A DNA stretch of 64,000 nucleotides from Methylomonas methanica (GTDB lineage: Bacteria > Pseudomonadota > Gammaproteobacteria > Methylococcales > Methylomonadaceae), in assembly GCA_001644045.1 (NCBI GenBank), contig LUUF01000019.1:62001-126000 (forward strand), in the 5' to 3' direction. The translations under genes and the position numbers were made by a program. Within the stretch, counting starts at the first letter, position 1, and each line of letters begins with the position of its first letter. Below, piece by piece: positions 10,217 to 18,633 of the stretch. The notes below the pieces were generated by a model, which saw nothing but the letters and a program-made list of their open reading frames with translations, searched no databases and was not told the DNA's origin.

Positions 10217-10253
10217 ATCCCCCGCTTTGCGCATCCTATGCGGGGATATTTTG
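10217..10253 (+). terminator. possible rho-independent terminator after the ParB-like gene
   Basis: ATCCCCCGC at the left and GCGGGGAT at the right form a GC-rich stem around a loop containing TTTGCGCATCCTAT, followed by ATATTTT. The stem is good and the U-tract is short, so termination is plausible rather than certain. It lies between the ParB-like gene and the hydrolase. Confidence 0.45.
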
Positions 10254-10284
10254 GGAAATTCAATACTGAAATAATGTGTTAGCG

Positions 10285-11331
10285 ATGAACAATCTTGTTT
10301 TGAAAATAGTGAACACTCGCAGACCGTATCGACAACGCATGCCACACGCCAGGGCACTGGCCGGCTTGCTAGTGCTGCTTTCGCTGAGCGGTTGCATGCC
10401 GATGAGCTATCCGCCCGGCGCCAAGACCAATACCGCGCAACTGAGCGACAATTCTTTTCTAACCGAGGACGGTGCAAGTCTGCCGCTACGCCGCTGGCTA
10501 CCGGATGCCGAACCCAATGCGGTGATAATCGCGCTGCACGGCTTTAACGATTACAGCCACTTTTTCGATTCGCCGGGCAACTATTTCAGCAAACTCGGCA
10601 TCGCCTGTTTCGCTTACGACCAACGCGGTTTCGGCGCGGCGCCGCAGCGCGGGCTGTGGGCGGGCGGCGAAGCTTATGCGCAGGATTTAAAACAATTAAC
10701 CCGACTGCTGAAACAGCGCTACCCGAACAAACCGATTTACCTGCTAGGAGAAAGCATGGGCGGTGCGATTGTGATCACCGCCATGCAACAGGAAAATATG
10801 CCGGATGTCGCCGGCATCATCCTCGCCGCACCGGCGCTATGGGCCAGATCGACCATGCCCTGGTATCAAACCAGTTTGCTGTGGACCCTGGCGCACAGCA
10901 TGCCCTGGCTGACCTTGACCGGCAGCGGGCTGGAAATTTTACCGTCGGATAATATCGATATGCTGCGGGCGATGGGTCGCGATCCGATGGTCATCAAAGC
11001 CACCCGCGTGGAAACGGTATACGGCTTAACCAACCTGATGGACGCCGCGTTCGACAGCGCCGGCTCGCTGCGGGCGCATACGCTGATGCTGTACGGCGAG
11101 AAAGACGAAGTCATTCCCAAGGAGCCAACCTACGCTTTCTTGCAACAAATGCTGACCACCGATACAGCGGAAAAAACCGTGGCCATCTACCAAAACGGCT
11201 ACCACATGCTGCTCCGCGACCTGCAAGCCCCCACCGCTTGGCAGGACATCGTGGCCTGGATTAAATCCGGCCCGAACCAGCTGCCTTCCGGTGCGGATAG
11301 CCGCGCCCGGCAATTGTTAAGTAAAGGCTAA
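10285..11331 (+). CDS. alpha/beta-hydrolase lipoprotein, lysophospholipase/monoacylglycerol-lipase type
   Basis: Probable envelope lipase or esterase. After a signal segment ending in the lipobox LSLSGC (Cys near residue 37 from ATG 10285), the protein has the monoglyceride-lipase pattern: oxyanion motif HGFNDYSHFF, DQRGFGAAP, the nucleophile elbow GESMGGA, then LMLYGEKDEVIP with the acid and YHMLLRD with the catalytic histidine. ATG 10285 leaves a rather long positively charged n-region; ATG at 10339 (MPHARALAG) gives a more typical signal peptide and may be the true start. A GTG nine bases upstream is also in frame. Substrate is unknown. Confidence 0.8.
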   Translation: MNNLVLKIVNTRRPYRQRMPHARALAGLLVLLSLSGCMPMSYPPGAKTNTAQLSDNSFLTEDGASLPLRRWLPDAEPNAVIIALHGFNDYSHFFDSPGNYFSKLGIACFAYDQRGFGAAPQRGLWAGGEAYAQDLKQLTRLLKQRYPNKPIYLLGESMGGAIVITAMQQENMPDVAGIILAAPALWARSTMPWYQTSLLWTLAHSMPWLTLTGSGLEILPSDNIDMLRAMGRDPMVIKATRVETVYGLTNLMDAAFDSAGSLRAHTLMLYGEKDEVIPKEPTYAFLQQMLTTDTAEKTVAIYQNGYHMLLRDLQAPTAWQDIVAWIKSGPNQLPSGADSRARQLLSKG

Positions 11332-11455
11332 AAGCCTTTTCACTGGCAGACGCACGCGGAATGTCGGCCAAGTGGCTATAAGCGCGGTTGGGGCGATGGC
11401 GCTTGGAACTGTTAAACTGCGGCGTAATTACTAACCTAGCCCTTAAATATCGTCT

Positions 11456-11473
11456 CTCCCGCGTAGGCGGGAG
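11456..11473. repeat. REP-like short palindrome
   Basis: CTCCCGCGTAGGCGGGAG is a compact inverted repeat (stem CTCCCGC/GCGGGAG) about 25 bp before exonuclease III. Such CCCGC-GCGGG elements are dispersed in many gammaproteobacterial genomes. It might also act as a weak terminator for the hydrolase. Confidence 0.5.
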
Positions 11474-11496
11474 CGCATAAATCCCAACCACTATCC

Positions 11497-12273
11497 ATGC
11501 TCCGCATCATCTCCGCCAATCTAAACGGTATTCGCTCGGCAACCAGAAAAGGTTTTTACGACTGGTTAGACACCCAAACCCCGGACTTCGTCTGTCTGCA
11601 GGAACTTAAAGCCCAGGCCGGCGATATGACAGCAGGCATGCTGACACCGAACGGCCTGCACGGCTATTTTCATTATGCCGAAAAGAAGGGCTACAGCGGC
11701 GTAGGCATTTACAGCAAACAGCCGGCCGATAACGTGATTGAAGGCTTGGGCCATGCCGACATCGATAGCGAGGGCCGCTATCTGGAAGTGCACGTCGGTA
11801 ATCTGGCGGTGATTTCCCTGTATCTGCCGTCCGGCTCCAGCAGCGAGGAACGGCAAACTGTCAAATACAGCGTGATGGAACGCTTCTATCCGCATCTTGC
11901 CGAACTGAAAGCCAGCGGCCGGGAAGTGGTGATTTGCGGCGACTGGAATATCGCCCACAAGGAGGCCGATTTGAAAAATTGGCGCGGCAACCAGAAAAAC
12001 TCCGGTTTTTTACCGGCGGAGCGGGCCTGGATGACGCAGGTCTATGATGAGTTGGGCTGGGTGGATGTTTATCGCAGCCTGCATCCCGACGCTACCGACG
12101 CCTGCTACACTTGGTGGAGCAATCGCGGCCAGGCTTGGGCCAAGAATGTCGGTTGGCGCATCGATTATCAAGTCGCCACACCCGGCATCGCCGGCCGCGC
12201 AAGCGCAACCAGCATTTTTAAAGAGCTACGCTTCAGCGACCACGCGCCGTTGATCGTGGATTACGACTTTTAA
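11497..12273 (+). CDS. xthA: exodeoxyribonuclease III (AP endonuclease)
   Basis: Repairs abasic sites and removes 3' blocking groups. The 258-residue protein matches the ExoIII/ExoA family throughout: MLRIISANLNGIRSA at the N-terminus (metal-binding Asn), CLQELKAQ with the catalytic Glu near residue 36, GDWNIAHKEADLKNWRGN near 147-165 with the Asp/Asn pair, WRIDYQ near 225, and the terminal SDHAPLIVDYDF with the essential Asp-His. Length is normal. It is a monocistronic gene with a 467-bp gap before amtB. Confidence 0.95.
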   Translation: MLRIISANLNGIRSATRKGFYDWLDTQTPDFVCLQELKAQAGDMTAGMLTPNGLHGYFHYAEKKGYSGVGIYSKQPADNVIEGLGHADIDSEGRYLEVHVGNLAVISLYLPSGSSSEERQTVKYSVMERFYPHLAELKASGREVVICGDWNIAHKEADLKNWRGNQKNSGFLPAERAWMTQVYDELGWVDVYRSLHPDATDACYTWWSNRGQAWAKNVGWRIDYQVATPGIAGRASATSIFKELRFSDHAPLIVDYDF

Positions 12274-12422
12274 CTTTATTATCAGTCAAAACGGATAACT
12301 AACTCTCCCCCATCGGATAGTCGAGCGAAAAGCCGCCCAAACCTTTGCTTGACCAGCATTTGGCCGGCAGCCGGCTTTTAGCTCATCAATTCCAGTCCCC
12401 TGTACGGTTATTCCTCACTCAG

Positions 12423-12458
12423 TTTGCACAGATAAAACATGCCCATATTTGGTGCAAA
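12423..12458. promoter_or_regulatory. inverted TTTGCAC...GTGCAAA, NtrC-like half sites upstream of amtB
   Basis: TTTGCAC at 12423-12429 and GTGCAAA at 12452-12458 form a perfect 7-bp inverted repeat with 22 bp between. The right arm, TGGTGCAA, matches the NtrC half-site (TGGTGCA), and another TGGTGCA lies at 12679. With ntrBC two genes downstream, control of amtB by NtrC is reasonable, but the arm spacing is wider than a classic NtrC box. I found no sigma-54 promoter with correct GG-N10-GC spacing close to amtB. The rest of the 467-bp gap (12274-12740) shows nothing else recognisable. Confidence 0.4.
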
Positions 12459-12660
12459 GCTGTTTAAGCGCATGTTGGTCACATTGCCACATCACAAAAT
12501 GTTATCGCCCTTCCTGCAAGGCATCCACCACAACAGATACCGGCACGGCTGCAAGGACTAAAAAGCCATCGCCATAAACCGGTACATGATCGCCCCCTGC
12601 ATCGCAAAGCTCTTAGTAATTAGAAAACATTTCCGCGCCAATATGGCGAGCCGATATTAT

Positions 12661-12689
12661 TTGCCACTCGCTACATTCTGGTGCATTAT
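12661..12689 (+). promoter_or_regulatory. possible sigma-70 promoter of amtB
   Basis: TTGCCA at 12661-12666 and CATTAT at 12684-12689 are separated by 17 bp, giving a transcription start near 12696 and a leader of about 45 nt to the amtB ATG. The spacer overlaps a TGGTGCA half-site. This is a motif match only. Confidence 0.35.
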
Positions 12690-12740
12690 GAGAACAGACG
12701 CACAGTTTTGGGTCAAAAATAATAACAATAAAGAAATCAT

Positions 12741-14039
12741 ATGCCGACTCTCTCAATCCGCCGTCAGTTTCTCAGCCTGACTTGCCTTTTAAGCTTTCCC
12801 GTTTTGGCGCGCGCCGATCAAATAAATGCCGCTGACACCGCATGGATATTGACTGCATCAGGGTTAGTACTCTTCATGACGGTACCAGGCTTGGCCTTAT
12901 TCTATGGTGGCCTGGTTCGCACCAAAAATGTGCTTTCAGTACTGATGCAGTGTTTTGCGATCACATCGCTGGTATCCGTACTCTGGCTTCTGGGTGGTTA
13001 TAGCCTGGCATTAAGCGATGGCGGTACCTGGCAAGATCTGCTGGGCGGTTTTTCAAGATTGTCCCTGCTATCGATGAATGCCGACAGCGTGAAAGATAAT
13101 CTGCCGGAAACCGTGTTTTGCATGTATCACCTGACCTTCGCGATCTTCGCGCCGGCCCTGATCATCGGCAGCGTCACCGAGAGAATGAAATTCTCCGCCC
13201 TGCTCTGGTTCGTTGCACTTTGGGAATTGCTGGTTTACGTGCCGGTATGCCATTGGCTGTGGGGCGGCGGTTGGTTATCGCAACTGGGGGCGATGGATTT
13301 TGCCGGCGGCATTGTCGTGCACGTTTCCGGCGGCACCGCTGCACTGGTTGGCGCACTGATGGTTGGCAGCCGCCGCGGTTTTCCCCGTGTAGCAATGCCG
13401 CCGCACAACTTGACGATGACCGCCACGGGCGCCGGCATACTTTGGGTGGGCTGGCATGGTTTCAGCGCCGGTAGCGCGTTGATGGCCAATGGCGCGGCGG
13501 GCATTGCCATGCTGTCGACCCACATGAGCGCTGCCGCCGGCTCTCTGGCCTGGATGTTCATCGAGTGGCTGCGTTTCGGCAAACCCAGCGGCTTGGGCGT
13601 GATCACGGGCATGGTTGCCGGACTGGGCATGATCGCACCGTCGGCTGGTTTTGTATCTCCGCTCGGCGGCTTAATAATCGGCTCGATAGCCGGTTCTTTG
13701 TGCTTCTGCAGCGTGCACTGGTTTAAACGCCGTTTTGCGATAGACGACACCCTGGACGTATTTGCGATACACGGCGTTGGCGGCATTGTCGGTTCCTTAC
13801 TCACTGCGGTACTGGCAACTCAATCGCTGGGAGGCATAGGTACTTTTGCTGAAGGCGAGATCGTGGGTCAATTGTTTGTGCAAGCTATCGCGGTTATTGC
13901 CGTACTGAGCTGGAGCGGCAGCATTAGCTACCTGATTCTGAAATTGCTGGATAAATCCCTGGGATTGCGGGTTAACAGCAACGACGAAACCGAAGGCCTG
14001 GACATATCGCTGCATAACGAGCAGGGCTACAATTTTTAA
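12741..14039 (+). CDS. amtB: ammonium transporter AmtB
   Basis: Trimeric inner-membrane ammonium channel. The 432-residue protein starts with a cleavable signal (MPTLSIRRQFLSLTCLLSFPVLARA), as in E. coli AmtB, followed by 11 predicted helices. The pore histidine pair is present at residues 194 (VVHVSGGTAALVGAL) and 344 (FAIHGVGGIVGS), exactly 150 residues apart as in E. coli H168/H318. FYGGLVRTKNVL near 50-60 matches the first signature. There is no glnK gene directly adjacent, which is unusual because amtB is normally paired with a PII gene; a small secreted protein and ntrBC follow instead. Confidence 0.96.
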   Translation: MPTLSIRRQFLSLTCLLSFPVLARADQINAADTAWILTASGLVLFMTVPGLALFYGGLVRTKNVLSVLMQCFAITSLVSVLWLLGGYSLALSDGGTWQDLLGGFSRLSLLSMNADSVKDNLPETVFCMYHLTFAIFAPALIIGSVTERMKFSALLWFVALWELLVYVPVCHWLWGGGWLSQLGAMDFAGGIVVHVSGGTAALVGALMVGSRRGFPRVAMPPHNLTMTATGAGILWVGWHGFSAGSALMANGAAGIAMLSTHMSAAAGSLAWMFIEWLRFGKPSGLGVITGMVAGLGMIAPSAGFVSPLGGLIIGSIAGSLCFCSVHWFKRRFAIDDTLDVFAIHGVGGIVGSLLTAVLATQSLGGIGTFAEGEIVGQLFVQAIAVIAVLSWSGSISYLILKLLDKSLGLRVNSNDETEGLDISLHNEQGYNF

Positions 14040-14082
14040 CTATTTGATCGTTCAACACAGACTCCATTAACGGTATCCCGAC

Positions 14083-14442
14083 ATGAAAATTCTTGCACAA
14101 GACTTTAACGTTAAGTTATTGAATGCATTGGTGATGTCAACCTTCTATTTCGGTTTCTCGCAGGCTGCGATAGCGATGGACAGCGAGGTAGCCGCCGCAC
14201 AAGTGAAGGCCATGATCTGCAAGAATAATATGACTGTCGATCAAGCGCTGGAACAGTCGATCAAAAGCAATTCCCAACGGGACGTCGGTTGGCGGTCGTT
14301 TCGGGAAAACGATTATGTCGATGTCGAACGCGCCATTTTGGTTAGCAAAGCCACCGAGTTGCATTACCGGTGGCGAGTAACAAACGATGGCAACATCCTG
14401 GCCGGAAGCGAACGCGCGGAAAAGCTCTGCAGCAGCAATTAA
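14083..14442 (+). CDS. small secreted protein of unknown function between amtB and ntrB
   Basis: Not recognised. The 119-residue product has a probable signal peptide (to about AAIA at residue 31) and a mature part of about 88 residues with two cysteines (MICKNN, KLCSSN) and the segment VGWRSFRENDYVDVERAILVSKATELHYRWRV. It lies 43 bp after amtB on the same strand and may be co-transcribed with it, which hints at an envelope role under nitrogen control. A 169-bp gap with its own sigma-54 promoter separates it from ntrB. Confidence 0.7.
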   Translation: MKILAQDFNVKLLNALVMSTFYFGFSQAAIAMDSEVAAAQVKAMICKNNMTVDQALEQSIKSNSQRDVGWRSFRENDYVDVERAILVSKATELHYRWRVTNDGNILAGSERAEKLCSSN

Positions 14443-14560
14443 ATCGGCGACCCAGTTGCTTTGCACCAATTTAGACCACTTATTTAAGCATCCGCACTAA
14501 AATAGATCGACAGCAGCGTTTTATAGGTTCCCAAGCGGGTAAACAGGTGAGCTATAGCTC

Positions 14561-14576
14561 TGGCGTGTTTATTGCT
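14561..14576 (+). promoter_or_regulatory. sigma-54 promoter match upstream of ntrB
   Basis: TGGCGTGTTTATTGCT matches the -24/-12 consensus TGGCAYRNNNNTTGCW at 11 of 12 constrained positions, with exact GG-N10-GC spacing. The start of transcription would be near 14587, and ntrB starts at 14612. A perfect 12-bp palindrome GAGCTATAGCTC (14549-14560) abuts it, and the NtrC-like half site TGCACCA lies about 95 bp upstream at 14462-14468. Autoregulated sigma-54 transcription of ntrBC is well known in enteric bacteria. Confidence 0.65.
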
Positions 14577-14611
14577 TTAGCTATTCCGACCATTAGAACT
14601 TCATCTATCCA

Positions 14612-15667
14612 GTGCATAAGAAGATACTCGATCACTTAAACGAAGCAATCCTGCTGTTCGACAAGGATTTGCGCCTGACTTATATCAATCCGGCCGGCGA
14701 AATGCTACTCGCTGACAGCGCCAAGCATTTGCTTGGCCAATCCGCCCACAAATTGTTCAAAACCGCGCATAACACCTTGTTTAACGATTTGTTGCCGCGC
14801 TTATATCTGCTGGAACCCCTGGTCGATAGAGAACTAATCCTAGAGCGGTTAAGCCAATCGATTACGGTTAACCTCAGCGCCACGCCGTTACTGGAAGACG
14901 GGAAATTAAGCGAAATCCTAATCGAACTGCAACAGGTGGACCGGCATCTACGCATTACCAAGGAAGAGCAATTGCTGGCTCAGCAAAATACCAGCCGCAT
15001 GCTGGTGCGCGGCTTGGCTCATGAAATTAAAAACCCGCTGGGAGGGCTGCGCGGCGCGGCGCAGCTGCTGGATCTGGAATTGCAGGATCCTGAATTAAAG
15101 GAATATACGCAAATCATTATCGCCGAATCCGACCGCCTGCAGGATCTGATGGACAAGATGCTCGGCCCGAACAAACCCGCGCATAAAAGCCAGCTGAATA
15201 TTCACGAGGTGTTGGAACGCGTCAGGCATCTGGTCACGGTGGAAGCCGCCCACGGCATCATGCTGCATACCAATTACGACCCGAGCATCCCGGAAATTTT
15301 CGCCGACAAAAATCAGCTGATCCAGGCCATTCTGAATATCGTCCGCAATGCGGTACAGGCCGTGCAGAACCACGGCGTGATCACCATCAAAACCCGTGTG
15401 CAACGCCATATGACCATAGGTCGCAAACGTTACAAACTGACCGTAAAAATCGACATTATCGATAACGGTCCGGGCATCAAACCCGAACTGATGGGACAAA
15501 TTTTTTATCCGATGATCACCGGCCGCGCCGAGGGCACCGGACTTGGCTTGTCTATTGCTCAATCCTTAATCAACCAACACAACGGCTTGATCGAATGCGA
15601 GAGCGAGCCGGGCAACACCGTATTTTCCATCTACCTACCTTTGGAGACGAATCATGCAAATACCTGA
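14612..15667 (+). CDS. ntrB: nitrogen regulation sensor histidine kinase NtrB (GlnL)
   Basis: Cytoplasmic kinase/phosphatase of NtrC, controlled by PII. The 351 residues contain an N-terminal PAS domain (HLNEAILLFDKDLRLTYINPAGEMLL, residues 6-31), the dimerisation/phosphoacceptor helix GLAHEIKNPLGGLRGAAQLL with His137, an N box (NIVRNAVQAV near 245), and G boxes DIIDNGPGI and GTGLGLSIA. No membrane segment is present. The start is GTG at 14612, giving the usual short N-terminus. Its last 14 bases overlap ntrC, so the two are translationally coupled. Confidence 0.95.
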   Translation: MHKKILDHLNEAILLFDKDLRLTYINPAGEMLLADSAKHLLGQSAHKLFKTAHNTLFNDLLPRLYLLEPLVDRELILERLSQSITVNLSATPLLEDGKLSEILIELQQVDRHLRITKEEQLLAQQNTSRMLVRGLAHEIKNPLGGLRGAAQLLDLELQDPELKEYTQIIIAESDRLQDLMDKMLGPNKPAHKSQLNIHEVLERVRHLVTVEAAHGIMLHTNYDPSIPEIFADKNQLIQAILNIVRNAVQAVQNHGVITIKTRVQRHMTIGRKRYKLTVKIDIIDNGPGIKPELMGQIFYPMITGRAEGTGLGLSIAQSLINQHNGLIECESEPGNTVFSIYLPLETNHANT

Positions 15668-17075
15668 CAAGGTCTGGATTGTCGATGATGACAAATCCAT
15701 CCGCTGGGTACTTGAGAAAGCCTTGCAAAAAGCCGGCGTGAATACGCAAAGCTTCGCCAATGCCAACGAACTGCTCAAATCCTTGCCCGGCGGCTTGCCG
15801 CAAGTGCTGATCACCGATATTCGGATGCCGGGCATGGACGGCTTCGAGTTGCTTCGCAATATTCAAAACAGTTATCCGGATTTACCGGTGATCGTGATGA
15901 CCGCGCATTCCGACCTGGAAAGCGCGGTTTCGGCGTTTCATGGCGGAGCCTTCGAATACCTGCCCAAACCCTTCGACGTCACCGAAGTTGTCGAAACCGT
16001 GCAACGCGCCTGCGCGCATAGCAAACAACGGCAAAGCGACCTTGTGCAAGCTCCACCTACCGTGGAGGAAACACCGGAAATCATCGGCGAAGCGCCTGCC
16101 ATGCAGGAAGTGTTTCGGGCCATAGGCCGTCTGGCGCGCTCGCACATCACCGTGCTGATTAACGGCGAATCGGGCACCGGCAAGGAACTGGTCGCCAAGG
16201 CCCTGCATCGCCACAGTCCACGCGCCGAGCAGCCGTTCATTGCCTTGAATATGGCCGCGATCCCCAGGGATTTGATGGAATCGGAATTGTTCGGCCATGA
16301 AAAAGGCGCGTTTACCGGCGCCCAGGCCAGACGAATCGGCCGTTTCGAACAAGCTAACAACGGTACGCTGTTTCTGGACGAGATCGGCGACATGCCGGCC
16401 GAACTGCAAACCCGCTTGCTGCGCGTATTGGCGGACAACGAGTTTTATCCGGTCGGCGCTCACACTTCGGTAAGAGTGAACGTCCGCATCATCGCCGCCA
16501 CCCATCAGGACCTGGAAGCGCTGGTGGCGCAGGGCCGGTTTCGCGAAGATTTGTTTCATCGCCTGAACGTGATTCGGATTCATATCCCGCCGTTGCGCGA
16601 ACGCCGCCAGGACATAGGTTTATTGATGCGGCATTATCTGTATCAAAGCGCAAAAGAATTGAATACCGAAATCAAACTTTTAAAACCCGAAACCGAGGCA
16701 TTTTTGAGCGGTTTGAAGTGGCCGGGCAATGTGCGGCAATTGGAAAATATCTGCCGTTGGCTGACGGTGATGGCCTCCGGACGAGAAATTCATCTGGAAG
16801 ATTTACCGCCGGAACTGACCCACAATACCGCCGATTCCGGATTGGCTGACAATACCCCCGGAGATTGGGAAAGCCAATTTAAAAACTGGGTCAAGCAACA
16901 ATTGACGACCGGTAAAGTGGACATCGCCAAGCAAGCCATCCCCACCTTGGAAACGCTGCTGATCGAGGCTGCGTTGAATCACACGCATGGCCGAAAACAC
17001 GAAGCGGCACTATTGCTAGGCTATGGCCGTAACACCTTGACCCGCAAAATCAAGGAGCTGGATATTAAGGAATAA
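15654..17075 (+). CDS. ntrC: nitrogen regulation response regulator NtrC (GlnG)
   Basis: Sigma-54 enhancer-binding activator of nitrogen genes. Of 473 residues, the receiver domain covers 5-120 with phosphoacceptor Asp55 (LITDIRMPG), followed by the AAA+ domain with Walker A GESGTGKE near 172, the sigma-54 contact loop GAFTGA near 220, and FLDEIGDMP. The C-terminal Fis-type helix-turn-helix (AALLLGYGRNTLTRKIKEL) is the NtrC-specific form. It is overlapped by ntrB. The same protein could act at the other sigma-54 promoters in this window, though that is inference. Confidence 0.96.
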   Translation: MQIPDKVWIVDDDKSIRWVLEKALQKAGVNTQSFANANELLKSLPGGLPQVLITDIRMPGMDGFELLRNIQNSYPDLPVIVMTAHSDLESAVSAFHGGAFEYLPKPFDVTEVVETVQRACAHSKQRQSDLVQAPPTVEETPEIIGEAPAMQEVFRAIGRLARSHITVLINGESGTGKELVAKALHRHSPRAEQPFIALNMAAIPRDLMESELFGHEKGAFTGAQARRIGRFEQANNGTLFLDEIGDMPAELQTRLLRVLADNEFYPVGAHTSVRVNVRIIAATHQDLEALVAQGRFREDLFHRLNVIRIHIPPLRERRQDIGLLMRHYLYQSAKELNTEIKLLKPETEAFLSGLKWPGNVRQLENICRWLTVMASGREIHLEDLPPELTHNTADSGLADNTPGDWESQFKNWVKQQLTTGKVDIAKQAIPTLETLLIEAALNHTHGRKHEAALLLGYGRNTLTRKIKELDIKE

Positions 17076-17148
17076 ACGCCGCCGCCACTGCCGGAAAGTC
17101 TCCATTTCCCATCGGGCGATAGCCTCTAAATGAGGCGTCTTAGACTCG

Positions 17149-17168
17149 AAAAACCGGCAGGTTTTTTT
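17149..17168 (+). terminator. probable rho-independent terminator after ntrC
   Basis: AAAAACC/GGTTTTTT form a stem around GGCA, followed by T residues; the stem is AT-rich and short. A GCCTC-TAAAT-GAGGC hairpin lies just upstream at 17122-17136. Together they plausibly end the ntrBC transcript. Confidence 0.5.
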
Positions 17169-17244
17169 ATCCGTTTAAATGCCATCGGTGTATACTCCCG
17201 CCGTCTGATTAACCTCAATAACAAGCAGAGAAGGTTTACATCTA

Positions 17245-18615
17245 ATGGCGGATAAAACGGTAAGTAAACACCTGACCAATCTTGAACGACAGTTCGCGGC
17301 GACCGATCCGGTTTTGCAAAAAACCGCGAAAATATTCCAGGAGCTGGATGAAATCGAGTTCGAACTGGGTTTGATCGATAACGACGAAACCACCGCGCGC
17401 AAAACCAGCTGGTGGCCTATCATCAGCACCTTGGGCGGCTACTCGCCCGCCAAATCAGACTTTGTTAATCGTTACCTGGGCGTGCAACTGCACACCGCCC
17501 GCCATAAATTCACCGTACTGCAATATACGCCGCAAGCCAATACCGCCACCCTACCCGGCACCGCGCTGGACGCCGACCACCGCTTGCCTTTCTATCAAAT
17601 CAGCCGTCAGATCGATTTGGTCACCAGCGGCGAAGGCAGCAAACTGAACAGTTATCTGGAACTGGTTACGGTCAATAGCGGCAAATTGAAAAACAAGCTG
17701 TTGATCGACACCCCGGTATTGAATCCGGCCGCGGAAAATCTGGTATCCGGACTGCTACGGAAATACGTGATAGGCATCTCCGATCTGGTATTGGTGTTTA
17801 ACGACTTATTCGAAGCCGATGCCGATCTGATCAAGGACACCTTGGCAGAGATCGTTGCCCACCAGGATGCCAACAAATTCATTTTCGTGATCGATCATTC
17901 CGAAATAACTATCGATGCGCTGAAAAGCCAGGAAATCGCCGCGTCTTGGCAACGCCGCCTGGCCGAGCTGGGCATCCACACCGGCCAATTCATCGTCTTG
18001 TCGCAATCCGGCGATACCTCGCTGTTCGATCAGCGCTTCAACAACATCAATAACGATCGCTCTTACCGCATACTCGGTACGCTGGAAAATAGCATCCGCG
18101 CGATTGACGACACGATCTTCCCGGAAGTGGAAGAAGCGTTAACCACTTGGAAGGATAGATGCAACGCTTCCACGCTAATCGTGCTCGGCTTTGTGGTGAT
18201 GCTGATGCTGTTTGCCGAAATTGCGGTGGGGATACTTGAATTGCTGCTTGATCCGCTGATAGGCCCAGCCATCGTCGCGGTACTGATTGGCGTCTTGACA
18301 CCGCTGCATATAATCGTCAGCCGCGTGCATGCCAAATTTCTGATCAAGCACTTGCATAAGCGGCGGAAACAGTTAAATCTCAGCGAAGACCTGGCGGGGC
18401 TGTTTGAAAAAAGCCTGAGCTTCTGGCGGATTTTAATGCCCATCACCGACCCGGTCGGTAAAAATAAGAAAAACCGCAAAAAACTGAACGCTCTTATCGA
18501 GCAGAGCAAGGACTTGGTGCAAGCCTTAAACGATCAGTTCAGCCATAGTCAACAGCCGGAATATCGCAGCCAATACGATGCGTATTCTTATGTCGACCAA
18601 GAGGAATCCAACTAA
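17245..18615 (+). CDS. dynamin-like GTPase relative with degenerate nucleotide-binding motifs
   Basis: A 456-residue protein whose N-terminal half looks like a bacterial dynamin-like GTPase domain. The P-loop position reads GGYSPAKSDFVNRYLG (residues 64-79), where dynamins have GxxSxGKSxFxNxLLG: the Gly before the Lys is replaced by Ala69. The G3 position reads LLIDTPVLN (about 152-160), lacking the DTPG glycine, and FVIDHSE may stand where G4 is expected. GTP hydrolysis is therefore doubtful. Two long hydrophobic stretches at about 305-350 form a membrane hairpin, as in membrane-remodelling dynamins, followed by a basic, helical C-terminus. The downstream membrane protein gene is only 18 bp away and probably co-transcribed. 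Function unknown. Confidence 0.65.
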   Translation: MADKTVSKHLTNLERQFAATDPVLQKTAKIFQELDEIEFELGLIDNDETTARKTSWWPIISTLGGYSPAKSDFVNRYLGVQLHTARHKFTVLQYTPQANTATLPGTALDADHRLPFYQISRQIDLVTSGEGSKLNSYLELVTVNSGKLKNKLLIDTPVLNPAAENLVSGLLRKYVIGISDLVLVFNDLFEADADLIKDTLAEIVAHQDANKFIFVIDHSEITIDALKSQEIAASWQRRLAELGIHTGQFIVLSQSGDTSLFDQRFNNINNDRSYRILGTLENSIRAIDDTIFPEVEEALTTWKDRCNASTLIVLGFVVMLMLFAEIAVGILELLLDPLIGPAIVAVLIGVLTPLHIIVSRVHAKFLIKHLHKRRKQLNLSEDLAGLFEKSLSFWRILMPITDPVGKNKKNRKKLNALIEQSKDLVQALNDQFSHSQQPEYRSQYDAYSYVDQEESN

Positions 18616-18633
18616 TTACTAGAGCGCCTTCCC

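Noticed and set aside
12541-12560. CCGGCACGGCTGCAAGG before amtB as a sigma-54 promoter
   Set aside because: GG to GC spacing is only 7; another candidate (TGGCCGGCAGCCGGCT near 12372) has correct spacing but a poor match and is over 350 bp from the gene.
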